From CAWGMT01 sp963823675 (lineage in GTDB: Bacteria > Planctomycetota > Planctomycetia > Isosphaerales > Isosphaeraceae), in assembly GCA_963823675.1 (NCBI GenBank), contig CAWGMT010000012.1, positions 1,426,001 to 1,490,000 on the forward strand: a stretch of 64,000 nucleotides of DNA, given 5' to 3'. A model generated the notes under the pieces. It did no database searches. It saw nothing but the letters and a program-made list of their open reading frames with translations, and had not been told where the DNA came from. Shown here piece after piece: positions 26,175 through 34,977 of this stretch. The translations under genes and the position numbers were made by a program. The stretch's first letter is position 1, and each line of letters starts with the position of its first letter.

Positions 26175-27037
26175 AGCTCGATCCCCAGGTCCGGGCGTAT
26201 TACGAGTTCTGTACCAATCGGATCTTCTTCTATCAGCACTCCGATCACGACGAGATCGAGCCCAAGCTGGCCGCCCTCCTCAAACCGCAGACGGTCGCGC
26301 ACGAAGGGGTTCACCAGGTTCTCTGCAATATCGGCGTACAGCCTCGCTTGAGCGCCTGGCCGCTCTGGCTGGTCGAGGGGATGGCCGAATACTGCGCCAC
26401 AACCAAAACTACCAAGAAGGGCGTGTCATGGGCGGGCCTGGGGGCCATCAATCCGCTCAACATGGCGACGATCTGCGAGCTCGACGACGCGCAGGCGATC
26501 CGGAACGATGGGGCCAATCCCCGGGCCATTCCGATCGCCCAGGGGCGCTCCGCCAGTCGGACCGAATCACTGGTCACGCAAACCCGGCTGACGCCGACCG
26601 ATTATGCCCATGCCTGGGCGTTGACGCATTACCTCGCACGGACGCGCTGCGGCGATTTCGTCAAGTATCTCAAGCACATGGGCCAGTTGCCGCCACTCGA
26701 GCCGCGGTCGCCGGCAGAGCACCTCGCCGACTTCCGCAAGTTCTTCGGCCATGATCTGGCCAAGGTCGACAAGAAGGTTGACGATTATCTGCACAAGCTC
26801 AGCGAAAAGAAACAATACGAGCGCCTCCCCTACTACGCCGTCATGTCCGAGCAGATGCTTCGCAACGGGAACGTCAAGCGCACAGGCTGGGTCAGCCAGT
26901 CTCCCCAGAGGATCCAGCAGTGGGTGCAGGAGCAAATAGCGCTTCACGGCAATGAGCCCACCTGGCAGGCCGTCCCGCTAACCTCGCGAGCAAGGGCCGA
27001 ACTCGTGGCCCAACGGTGGGTCAACAACGGCTTCTGA
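26171..27037 (+). CDS. DUF1570 metalloprotease-like protein, part 2 (HExxH site)
   Basis: Continuation of the preceding gene. It carries the probable zinc site, TVAHEGVHQVLCNIG (HEGVH), followed by WLVEGMAEYCAT with a third ligand Glu, the gluzincin-like arrangement of DUF1570. The remainder is helical (LTPTDYAHAWALTHYL; FFGHDLAKVDKKVDDYL). It overlaps the previous fragment in the ATGA at 26171-26174; because homology runs straight across, a missing C is the better explanation than translational coupling. Confidence 0.78.
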   Translation: MKLDPQVRAYYEFCTNRIFFYQHSDHDEIEPKLAALLKPQTVAHEGVHQVLCNIGVQPRLSAWPLWLVEGMAEYCATTKTTKKGVSWAGLGAINPLNMATICELDDAQAIRNDGANPRAIPIAQGRSASRTESLVTQTRLTPTDYAHAWALTHYLARTRCGDFVKYLKHMGQLPPLEPRSPAEHLADFRKFFGHDLAKVDKKVDDYLHKLSEKKQYERLPYYAVMSEQMLRNGNVKRTGWVSQSPQRIQQWVQEQIALHGNEPTWQAVPLTSRARAELVAQRWVNNGF

Positions 27038-27099
27038 CAACGCAAAAGGTGTCAGCAACTTATCCGACGCCGTGTTCCGGAAAGGTGTCATCCGGAAAG

Positions 27100-27135
27100 G
27101 TGTCAGGAACCTATCCTGGGATAGGTTCCTGACAC
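27100..27135. repeat. Perfect palindrome GTGTCAGGAACCTATCC
   Basis: Two perfect 17-base arms with a two-base loop, 36 bases in all. Two truncated copies of the left arm lie just upstream (27046-27056 and 27084-27090). This is the best-preserved member of a palindrome family also found at 56058, 59468 and 63877 and, in part, at 62336. Confidence 0.8.
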
Positions 27136-27185
27136 GTTTCCCTGCTGGGACGGACCGGAGGTCTCCTCGTGCTTCAACGGTCAAT

Positions 27186-28484
27186 TCACGATTGGCGTCC
27201 GGCTACGGCGTTGAGCGCTTTGAGCGACGCCTCGACCAGCGTCTGCCCGGCCCAGGGCGCCATCTTGGCGCTGCGAGCCGTTCGCGGCTCGTAGCCGCCG
27301 GCATAATAGGCCGAAGGCGTCGCGACATAGCCGATCCACTGGTTGGTCAGGCTCGAGACCCAGGTACGGGCGAACGGGCTCGCCGCCTTGATATCCAGGC
27401 CGAGCTGGCAGAAAAACTCGGCGCCATTCGTCACGATCCCCAGGCCGCCGACGCGCACCGCTTGCACCTCGCACGGGACGACCGGCCGCCTGATCCGTTC
27501 CTGTTCGACCAGCTCGCGCTCGCGGGCATACACTCTCTCGGCGACGGAACCGGCGCCCAGGCCCAGCTCGGGCGTTTCCAGCGCCACATCGCGCGGCTCG
27601 CGAATCGGAATGGGAACAAATGTCTGAACCGCCTGGACGACCGGAGCATTGTTCCAGGTCACCCGCTCGACGGTCTGAATCACTTCGGCCCCGAGCGCCA
27701 GGCCAAACATGTCGGCCCAGGCTTCGCCGAACTCGCGTCCCGGGCGGAGATTGTCGACCTGGGTCACGTCTCCCGCAGCCCCCAGCAAGAACCCGACCGG
27801 CAGCTTCGGCTGCCCATAGTGTCGCCTGAGCACCTGGCGGAGACTGGCCAGGTAATCGGCGGTGAATCCGCTCCCGCCCATGACGGTGAGGTGGCAGGAG
27901 AAGTTGACGAATAGTCCGAGCAGCGCGCCACCCGGCGCCTGCGCCGCGAGCACACCAACATCCGGGTCGATTGGCCCGCTCGGCTTGACGATGTCGGGAT
28001 TTCCCTTGCCCGGGTGGGTCGCCTGCCTCCCGTTTCGCATCAGGAAGCGGCGATTGAAGCTGATGCTCGGCTCATGGCCGAATCCATCACCGATTTCACC
28101 AGGATGAAGGGCATGATAGGCAGACGAGACAGCTTCGGCGATGCGGCCAGCGAGGAGACCGGTATACTGCGGGTCGGCCTCCGATTCGAAGCAGCTCGCG
28201 ACCGGCCCGCCGCCGTGAGTATGGCTGGCACCGATCAGCACGTGAGAGCCGGGAATCTTCGTCGCCGCGGTGATCGCCTGCCGTGCTTGCGCGGTCGTCT
28301 CCTCGGTGATGAAGAGCGCATCGATGCCGGCGAGCGCAATGGTGGCATTCGCGCCTTTGATGACCATGGCCACGGCCCGAAGCGGGTCATGGACCTGGTC
28401 AAGCCGCCGCGCCTGCATGCCGCCCGGGCTCTGCGACCCGAGTTTGGGCGTGATGTCGGTCTCGCCAAATCCCACGTGCACCAT
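27186..28484 (-). CDS. Neutral/alkaline non-lysosomal ceramidase-like protein
   Basis: 432 residues that correspond to the N-terminal catalytic region of the neutral ceramidase family: GFGETDITPKLG at the start, IALAGIDALFI, HVLIGASHTHGGG (zinc and substrate His), FVNFSCHLTVMGG and VGFLLGAAGDVTQVDN. The Ser nucleophile region and the conserved SHTH motif are readable. No signal peptide is present and the C-terminal Ig-like domain of the larger ceramidases is missing, as in many planctomycete members. Role: hydrolysis of an amide-linked lipid or a related ester; true substrate unknown. Codes toward the DUF1570 gene. Confidence 0.8.
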   Translation of the reverse strand: MVHVGFGETDITPKLGSQSPGGMQARRLDQVHDPLRAVAMVIKGANATIALAGIDALFITEETTAQARQAITAATKIPGSHVLIGASHTHGGGPVASCFESEADPQYTGLLAGRIAEAVSSAYHALHPGEIGDGFGHEPSISFNRRFLMRNGRQATHPGKGNPDIVKPSGPIDPDVGVLAAQAPGGALLGLFVNFSCHLTVMGGSGFTADYLASLRQVLRRHYGQPKLPVGFLLGAAGDVTQVDNLRPGREFGEAWADMFGLALGAEVIQTVERVTWNNAPVVQAVQTFVPIPIREPRDVALETPELGLGAGSVAERVYARERELVEQERIRRPVVPCEVQAVRVGGLGIVTNGAEFFCQLGLDIKAASPFARTWVSSLTNQWIGYVATPSAYYAGGYEPRTARSAKMAPWAGQTLVEASLKALNAVAGRQS

Positions 28485-28670
28485 GGTGGATCAGCGACCC
28501 TCCCCTGCCCCGCCGTCTTCGCGCGGGTTGTTGGTGCTGAGCGAAATCTAGCCAAATCACCCGGAATACGCTATCTTCGACGCTGGCGTTGCGTTATTCC
28601 AGTACCGACCGCCGGGGCTATGGCGAGCGACTGGAATCGCGTCGGCCGGAACACGCGTGCCGAAACGCAC

Positions 28671-28743
28671 GGGGACGTAGCTCAATTGGGAGAGCGCCTG
28701 GTTTGCAACCAGGAGGTTGGCGGTTCGATCCCGCTCGTCTCCA
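28671..28743 (+). tRNA. tRNA-Ala (UGC)
   Basis: 73 bases fold as a standard tRNA. The acceptor stem GGGGACG pairs with CGTCTCC with a G3:U70 wobble (the alanine identity element); the D stem is GCTC/GAGC; the anticodon stem CCTGG/CCAGG holds loop TTTGCAA with anticodon TGC; the T arm is GGCGG-TTCGATC-CCGCT. The discriminator base is A and CCA is not encoded. A 49-base copy of its 3' part lies at 40109-40157. Confidence 0.95.
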
Positions 28744-28866
28744 GTTAACATAAAGCATGAGTTCAACTTACGTCATTTAATTGGTTCCGTGACTTTCCGA
28801 GCAGGGTTGAACATACAATTGGCGAAGCGTGGAATTCCCGCTGGATTTTTGCGGATTTTTCATTAG

Positions 28867-28899
28867 TGAGAGCGCCTGGGTGAATACCAGGCGCTCTCA
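28867..28899. terminator. Strong stem-loop, possible terminator
   Basis: A 13-bp perfect stem (TGAGAGCGCCTGG with CCAGGCGCTCTCA) and seven-base loop, about 205 bases downstream of the minus-strand kinase-WD40 gene. There is no adjacent T-run. The arm GAGAGCGCCTGG is identical to bases within the tRNA-Ala gene 180 bases away. Confidence 0.4.
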
Positions 28900-29103
28900 T
28901 CATCTCCGAATCGTTACACGGCACGTTTGTCGTAATTCGACGGCGGTTGGTTCCGGGGTGCTGAGCACGCCGGTGAATTCGGCCGTTGTGGACAGGGCCA
29001 GCCTGAGACCGGCAGGTCCGCTTCGCTGTCGGCCGGAAACGTGCCCAGAGGTCACGGGTTGCCTTACCATTCGTGGCCGCGAGGCGGGATCCCGCGGCAG
29101 AAA

Positions 29104-30240
29104 CTATCGCTTGAACGGCCGCGCGTCCCAGACCTTCGACGAGTAGTCCAAACTCCCGGTCACGATCCGCGACCCGTCGGGGCTGAACGACGCCGAAGAG
29201 ACGCGCTCGGTGTGCCCCTTGAGTGTGAGGACCTCGGCACCACTCTTCGCGTCCCAGACCTTCGCCGTCTGGTCCCCACTCCCGGTGACGACCCGCGACC
29301 CGTCCGGGCTGAACGACGCCGAATGCGATGGACGCTGAACCGGTGTGCCCCTTGAGTGTGAGGACCTCGGCACCACTCCTCGCGTCCCAGACCTTCGCCG
29401 TCTTGTCCTGACTCGCGGTCACGATCCGCGAGCCGTCCGGGCTGAACGACGCCGAAATGACGACAGCCGTGTGCCCCTTGAGTGTGAGGACCTCGGCACC
29501 AGCTCTTCGCGTCCCAGACCTTCGCCGTCCTGTCACGACTCCCGGTCACGACCCGCGACCCGTCCGGGCTGAACGACGCCGAGTAGACGACACCGGTGTG
29601 CCCCTTGAGTGTGAGGACCTCGGCACCACTCTTCGCGTCCCAGACCTTCGCCGTCTGGTCCATGCTCCCGGTCACGATCCGCGACCCGTCGGGGCTGAAC
29701 GACGCCGAAAAGACGGCATCGGTGTGCCCCTTGAGCGTGAGGACCTCGGCACCGCTCTTCGCGTCCCAGACCTTCGCCGTCTGGTCGCAACTCCCGGTCA
29801 CGATCCGCGACCCGTCCGGGCTGAACGACGCCGAATCGACGCAACTCGGTGTGCCCCTTGAGTGTGAGGACCTCGGCACCACTCTTCGCGTCCCAGACCT
29901 TCGCCGTCTCGTCACGACTCCCGGTCACGACCCGCGACCCGTCCGGGCTGAACGACGCCGACTGGACACTATCGGTGTGCCCCTTGAGTGTGAGGACCTC
30001 GGCACCGCTCTTCGCGTCCCAGACCTTCGCCGTCCCGTCACGACTCCCGGTCACGATCCGCGACCCGTCCGGGCTGAACGACGCCGAATACGACGCCACT
30101 CAGTGTGCCCCTTGAGTGTGAGGACCTCGGCACCACTCTTCGCGTCCCAGACCTTCGCCGTCTTGTCCCAACTCCGCGGTCACGATCCGCGACCCGTCCG
30201 GGCTGAACGACGCCGAAATGACCTCGCTGGTGTGCCCCCT
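29104..30240 (-). repeat. 126-base tandem repeat, nine near-identical copies
   Basis: Each unit encodes one WD40 blade. The core CCAGACCTTCGCCGTC and flanking sequence are conserved to a few bases per copy; only the 13-20 base linker between GACGCCGA and GTGTGCCCC varies freely. High internal identity implies recent expansion or gene conversion. Confidence 0.85.
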
Positions 30241-30618
30241 GAGGGTGAGCAGGTCGGTATGGCAGAGGCGATGGACGTATCGCCACTCCCAGCCGCGGAG
30301 GTCGGCCCGGGTGCTGTCGAGCAAGGCCACCGTGGCGGCGACGTTGTTCTCTCGCCACTCCTGGTGGGCCACCTGGATGGTCCGCCCATAGTCGAACCGC
30401 TCGAACTTCTCCCGCTGCCGCTCGGCCTCGGCCCGAGCATCCTTCTCAGCGACGCGGGCCGTGTCGGCCTCGCTTCGGGCGACGTCCGCCGCTGCTCGCC
30501 GTGCCCGTTCGGCGGCCCTGCCACTGCCACACGGCCGTACCCCCCAGCCCGCCGAGCAGCGACCGCCAGCAGCCCGAGCGTGTACGCAGCGGCCAGGGTC
30601 GGCTTCCGGCGGGCCCAC
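29104..30618 (-). pseudogene. WD40 beta-propeller region of kinase gene, multiply frameshifted
   Basis: Nine WD40 blades of 42 residues (126 bases) occupy 29104-30240, each reading close to GHT..V.SASFSPDGSRIVTGS.D.TAKVWDAKSGAEVLTLK. Before them a coiled, Ala/Arg-rich stretch (VARSEADTARVAEKDARAEAERQREKF) links to the kinase part. The blades are almost identical at DNA level. Reading them requires changing frame several times: small insertions lie near 30175, 30095, 29840, 29500 and 29320. The net shift sums to zero modulo three, so the last blades and the C-terminus (YSSKVWDARPFKR) return to frame. It is the C-terminal part of the kinase starting at 31922. Confidence 0.7.
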
Positions 30619-31922
30619 TTGGCCGCGCGCTCGAGCCGGGTGACCGGCGCGCGCCGCGATCGGCTCGCCGGCCAGAAATCGACGCAGGTCGGCCGCGAGG
30701 GTCGCAGCGCTGGGGTAGCGCTCGGCGCGGTTCCTTTTCCAGGCATTTCAGGCAGATCGTCTCCAGGTCGCGCGGAATCGACGGATTGATCCGCCCCGGC
30801 GGAACAGGCTCCTCGCTAAGGACCTGGATTACCGTGTCCATTGCCGTGGCCGCCTGGAACGGCGGGCGACCCGTGACGGCGCAATACAGCGTCGCTCCGA
30901 GCGCATACACGTCTGCCGCCGGCCCGACCTCGCCTCGTTGACCGCCCGCCTGCTCCGGGGGCATGTAGCTGGGCGTTCCCATGATCTGGCCCGAGCCGGT
31001 CAGCCCGCTGTCGCCCTGGATTTTCTTCGCCAGCCCAAAGTCGGTGACCCGCGGGTTACCCTTCTGATCAAGCAGGATGTTGCCCGGCTTCAAGTCGCGG
31101 TGAATGACGCCGCACTGGTGGGCATAGTCGATCGCCTCGGCGACCGTGACCATGAGTTTGGCTGCCTCGCGGGCAGCCAGCGGGCCCTCGTTCAGCCGCT
31201 GTGAGAGGCTCTGACCCTCGACAAATCCCATGCTGAAGTAATGCTGGCCGTCGTGCTGGCCAACTTCGAAAATCGGGACGACCGCCGGGTGGTCGAGGTT
31301 GGCGGCGGCCTGGGCTTCCGTGTAGAAGCGCTTGACGTCGGTGTCATTGGCGAGTTGGCCGGCCAGGATCATCTTGAGCGCGACCTTGCGATTGAGGCTC
31401 ACTTGCCGCGCCTCAAAAACAACGCCCATACCGCCGCGGGCGATCTCGCGGACGATTTCGTAGTCGCCGAAGTAGCGGACGGCCGTAGTTGCGGGCCGCC
31501 CGGCCCTCGCCGCCTCGAATTGTGCCAGCCCGATGGTCGCGTCGCGCCGTGGCGCCACGGTGGCCTCCTCGTGCACCGAAGGCGCCGTGGGGCCCGGGAT
31601 CGCCTCACTTGGCAGCGACGGCGCGATCGGCGCGTCGGAAACCGTGGCGGGCGCGGCGACCTGAAGCTCGGGAGGAGTCGCCCGGGGGAGCCTGTGGCAC
31701 ACGCGCGACCGTTTCATCCACCTGGCGCAGTTCGCGCTCCAGGGCCTCGAGCTCGGCCCGCAGCGGGGTGCGGCCTTCTGCGGGAACGTCATCAAGGTAG
31801 TCCTCGACAGACGCTCGCCGCCCAGCCCGCCATTCGGCCTCGAACCGGCGACAGACGGCGTCGATTCGGCGGGCCAGCTCGACGTCGAGGCCGCCGAGGT
31901 GCTCGCTCGGTTGCTCACTCAT
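30446..31922 (-). CDS. Ser/Thr protein kinase, N-terminal part of kinase-WD40 gene
   Basis: The start at 31922 gives MSEQPSEHLGGLDVELARR and the N-terminal YLDDVP segment typical of these kinases, but the frame changes near 31690 in a C/G-rich run before the kinase domain. The domain itself is intact: IARGGMGVVFEARQ, ALKMI (ATP Lys), HRDLKPGN, TDFGLAKK and MPPEQAGGQ, ending with LETICLKCLEKEP. Further frame changes near 30730, 30650 and 30560 interrupt a membrane-anchor region (AAAYTLGLLAV; GGLGGTAVWQW) before the WD40 repeats. A membrane-bound receptor-like kinase with an external WD40 propeller is the expected architecture. It lies inside the putative tRNA-Ala island. Confidence 0.7.
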
Positions 31923-32407
31923 CTTGATGGGTCTCCCACATCGAGGTCTATCGGGTGCTCCGCCCTTGAACCGGGTTGCCAAGGCCAAACGGTCAACACT
32001 CACTTCAAGGAAGATGTCCGTTTCTCGCGCGGTTGTGACTTTGTGCTCGTGGTTCGAAGCTCACGGTCAGTTTGGCCAAGCTGCGTCATCAGCTTCATCA
32101 CATTCTCTGTTAGACTCGAAGACTCGCTCATGATCAACTCAGAGATTCATTGGGAGCGCGGCATGATCGATCACAGACTAGCCAGCTCGGGGCTCAAGCC
32201 CGGAAAATGGGGACGTAGCGAGGCACAGTTGCGTTATTGGCGAATGGGAATTCGAGTCGCCATTCTGGGACGCCGTCCGTCCGCGAATAGTTCGGCATGA
32301 TGTCGGTACCCCGGCATAAGCCCCAATAACTGGCTTCCTGAGGGCCCCTTGTTGTGGCGGTGCGAACTCCCCTCCGTGATGAGAGGTGGCTGGAACGAGT
32401 GGGTGGC
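31923..32407. other. Intergenic region, nothing identified
   Basis: 485 bases between the kinase and a membrane protein gene, both on the minus strand. No gene, RNA or strong repeat was recognised. Confidence 0.35.
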
Positions 32408-33439
32408 TCAGTTCCTTATCTGGCTCCCCCGGCTCGTGCGGGTTCGTTGCGACCTTGACGACTTTTCAAACCTTGTGATCTTGAAGGCGCGGATCAGGGA
32501 GTCCACGGTCAGAGCGATCAGGACGATGCCCACGATGATGAAGGGAGTCAGTAATAGCCATCCTTGCCACCCCGCCATCTTCGGGTGCTCGCCGTAGAGT
32601 TTCACATAGATCCAGAACCCTGTGAACGCGTTCCAGAACACGGCAAAGGCAATGTACTTCCGGGCGTTGTCCCAGGCGTGCGGCGCGAATATTTCCGTTT
32701 GGGTGGACAGCGGGGATTCTGCGGGAGGGCCCGTGGGAGCTCGATCGTCGCTCGTGGAGTCCGCGATCCTGTCCGTGCTCGATGGCTGCCCATGCAGGCC
32801 CGCGGCCTGTCTCTCGTGAATCACCGTTGCTTCCTGGCGGTCGATCCAGTTGGCGGCACCCGTGCGCGTCGGGAACCACGCGAGATCGGCGGCGGCGAGT
32901 AGAGCGACCGCCGCCAGCGCGATCGGACTGTTCGGGATGTTGTAAGCGTTGGCCGCGAAGATCAGTAACGGAAAGTGCAGGAGGCCCGCACCGATGATGG
33001 TCTGCATCGACCAGACGTAGGCAAGATGGCCCCTGTCGGATCGCATCGCCGGGTGTCGGAGTTGTTCGTCCAGGCAACCGTTTTCATCAACCCACCGTCG
33101 GGACAGAGAATACCACGTCCCCGCGACAATTTTCCGACGGCTCCAGTTCGCGGTCAGTCGCGACAAGAAGACCGACGGAGTCAGCGCCACTGCCGCGACG
33201 GCAACCACGACCCAGTCGTAATTGGCGCCGTGGTCCGCCGGCGCCGGTGGCCGACGCGCGTTCGCACGGCCTGCCTGGCCCGGGACGGCCCTCTGACCGC
33301 GGAGTCCCCCGCCGCCCTGAGGGTGCTGCATCGCGCCGACGATCAACACCACCAGCAACACGACGACACCCAGAGCGAGGAAAAACCGTGCTTCCCGAGT
33401 CAGCCGGTTCATCAAGTCTTGTTCGTCGCTGGCCGACAT
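32408..33439 (-). CDS. Multi-pass membrane protein, unknown
   Basis: 343 residues. Four to five probable membrane helices: one near the N-terminus (FFLALGVVVLLVVLIVGAM), one at YDWVVVAVAAVALTPSVFL, a pair in the middle (MQTIIGAGLLHFPLLIFA; PIALAAVALLAAADLAWF) and two near the end (YIAFAVFWNAFTGFWIYV; GWLLLTPFIIVGIVLIAL). A hydrophilic loop rich in Ser, Thr and Asp (residues 215-250) separates the last pair. The C-terminal tail is basic. No family is recognised, and no catalytic motif is visible. Confidence 0.65.
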   Translation of the reverse strand: MSASDEQDLMNRLTREARFFLALGVVVLLVVLIVGAMQHPQGGGGLRGQRAVPGQAGRANARRPPAPADHGANYDWVVVAVAAVALTPSVFLSRLTANWSRRKIVAGTWYSLSRRWVDENGCLDEQLRHPAMRSDRGHLAYVWSMQTIIGAGLLHFPLLIFAANAYNIPNSPIALAAVALLAAADLAWFPTRTGAANWIDRQEATVIHERQAAGLHGQPSSTDRIADSTSDDRAPTGPPAESPLSTQTEIFAPHAWDNARKYIAFAVFWNAFTGFWIYVKLYGEHPKMAGWQGWLLLTPFIIVGIVLIALTVDSLIRAFKITRFEKSSRSQRTRTSRGSQIRN

Positions 33440-34160
33440 GAGGCTCCTCTCTTCACTGTCCCCCGGGGAGGATCTTCCGAAGTTCGGGAAGGCGAACTTA
33501 CTGCATCATACCGAGTTACCACGCCACGGAAACCGGCCGGCCGTGGACTTGAAGCGGAGTGGTGAAATGACGAGGTGAACCGCCATGCAGACGTCCAGCC
33601 CGTGGACATGGAAATTCAGGCGTGACGCTTAATGCCACTTGGGCGAGCGGCGGCAGGGAGTCACCCCGAGGCCGGATCTCATCCCGATCCGGCCGAGAAC
33701 GATCATTCCGCGGGTGGATGAATACCTGCCGGTCGCCTTAACAGTTACCTCCGTGTGGGATCAGCCAGCGCCCGAGCGATGCGTCGGAGGATCACGGCGA
33801 TGCATCCGGGTCGGAGCCGTCCGTTGCAGAAGCGTCTGCCGAGGCGCGACCATGATCGTCGGGCCTTCCAGCCGCAATCGCGACAACCCGTCGAACGGAG
33901 CACCGCCGCATGACTCCGGCATGAACCGCGCTTGATCGGCCCGCGTAAGAAACGCCAACTTCAGGGCAGTCTCTTCGGCCCGGGCACCGCGGTTGCATCG
34001 GACCCTGCTCCCGAGGACAATCGAGGCGAAGAAACGGCGGTACCCGCGCCGGTGGCGGGAGTATTCGCGAAAATTCCGAGGCACTCGCGCTGAGTTTCGC
34101 GCGTTCATCCGTCAATAATCGATAGGTTAACTCTGCGCGTACCACGAAGGGATCGTTCCC
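33440..34160. other. Intergenic region, nothing firmly identified
   Basis: About 720 bases. Open frames exist on both strands but none matches a known family. It precedes a sigma-factor remnant and may contain further decayed DNA. Confidence 0.3.
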
Positions 34161-34275
34161 GTGCGTCCTGTGGAATCGTTTCGAACCTACTTGTTGCTCC
34201 TGGCCCGGTTGCAGCTCGCCCGCGAGCTCCAGGGCAAGCTCGATCCCTCGGGCGTGGTGCAGCAAACGCATGCTC
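34161..34275 (+). pseudogene. Remnant of an ECF sigma factor N-terminus
   Basis: The first 38 codons (starting GTG, RPVESFRTYLLLLARLQLAR and GKLDPSGVVQQTHA) match the start of planctomycete ECF sigma factors that read FRxYLxLLARLQLxxxLxGKLDPSDVVQQT. The rest of the sigma factor is missing; the sequence runs directly, in another frame, into WD40 repeats. This looks like a deletion that joined a sigma gene to the end of its neighbouring kinase gene. Confidence 0.6.
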
Positions 34276-34977
34276 GCCAAGCTGCTTTTCAGCATGGCGT
34301 TCAGCCCGGATGGCAAGCAGCTCGCCTCGGCCGGTGCGGATGGGACGGTGAAGGTCTGGGACGCCGCGACCGGGCAGGAAACCCGCACCCTCTACGGGCA
34401 CACAGGCTTCGTCTACAGCGTCGCATTCAGCCCCGACGGCCAGCGGCTCGCCTCCGCAAGTTTGGACAAAACGGTGAAGGTATGCGACGTCGCGACGGGC
34501 CGGGAAACCCGCAGTCTCACGGGGCACACCGCCAACGTTGAGGGGGTTGCATTCAGCCCGAATAGCAAGCGGCTCGTCTCCGCGGGTGCGGATCAAACCG
34601 TGAAAATCTGGGACGCCGCGACGGGACAGGAAACCCTCAGTCTCAAGACGACTGGCGGTGCGACCAGCGTGGCATTCAGCCCGGACGGCTGGCGGATTGC
34701 CGCCGGCGCCCGGAGCCAGACGGTCACGGTGTGGGACGCCCGCCCTTTGGAAGCGGAACCGAACAGGTCTCCCGCCGCAAATCAGGCCCAACGCGTGGTG
34801 CGGTCACTCTTCGCCAAGCTGTTTCTGAGAGAGGATGTCCTGGATAGCCTTCGTGCCCAGAGCGACCTGAGCGAGCCGGTGCGGGCGCAGGCCCTGGATC
34901 TCGCGCAGCGCTATCCGGTCGATGCCCAACAGCTCAATAATATGAGTTGGAACATTGCTAGCCCATGTTTGGGGTGA
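34270..34977 (+). pseudogene. WD40 protein fragment, interrupted by an IS element
   Basis: Four WD40 blades (SMAFSPDGKQLASAGADG, SVAFSPDGQRLASASLD, GVAFSPNSKRLVSAGADQ, SVAFSPDGWRIAAGARS) are followed by a helical region (VRSLFAKLFLREDVLDSLR). At 34963 the gene is broken by an IS1634-type element. The reading frame resumes at 36968: removing the IS and one GCTAGC copy gives NIASRANFLPADYLRAV in frame with the TPR part. There is no proper kinase domain upstream; the 5' end joins a sigma-factor remnant, so it was probably already a chimera before the insertion. Confidence 0.75.

Noticed and set aside
28557..28766. Small minus-strand protein ending near the tRNA, with a similar one at 40100
   Set aside because: Both contain translated tRNA-Ala antisense sequence (DRTANLLVANQA), a common artefact of tRNA genes.
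29104..30240. CRISPR-like array (regular repeats)
   Set aside because: The 126-base units are coding WD40 blades with no spacer structure, and no cas genes occur in the window.
29596..30789. 397-codon plus-strand open frame with repeats
   Set aside because: It is the reverse of the WD40 blades; its repeats (FASQTFAVW and similar) are just the mirrored tandem DNA units.
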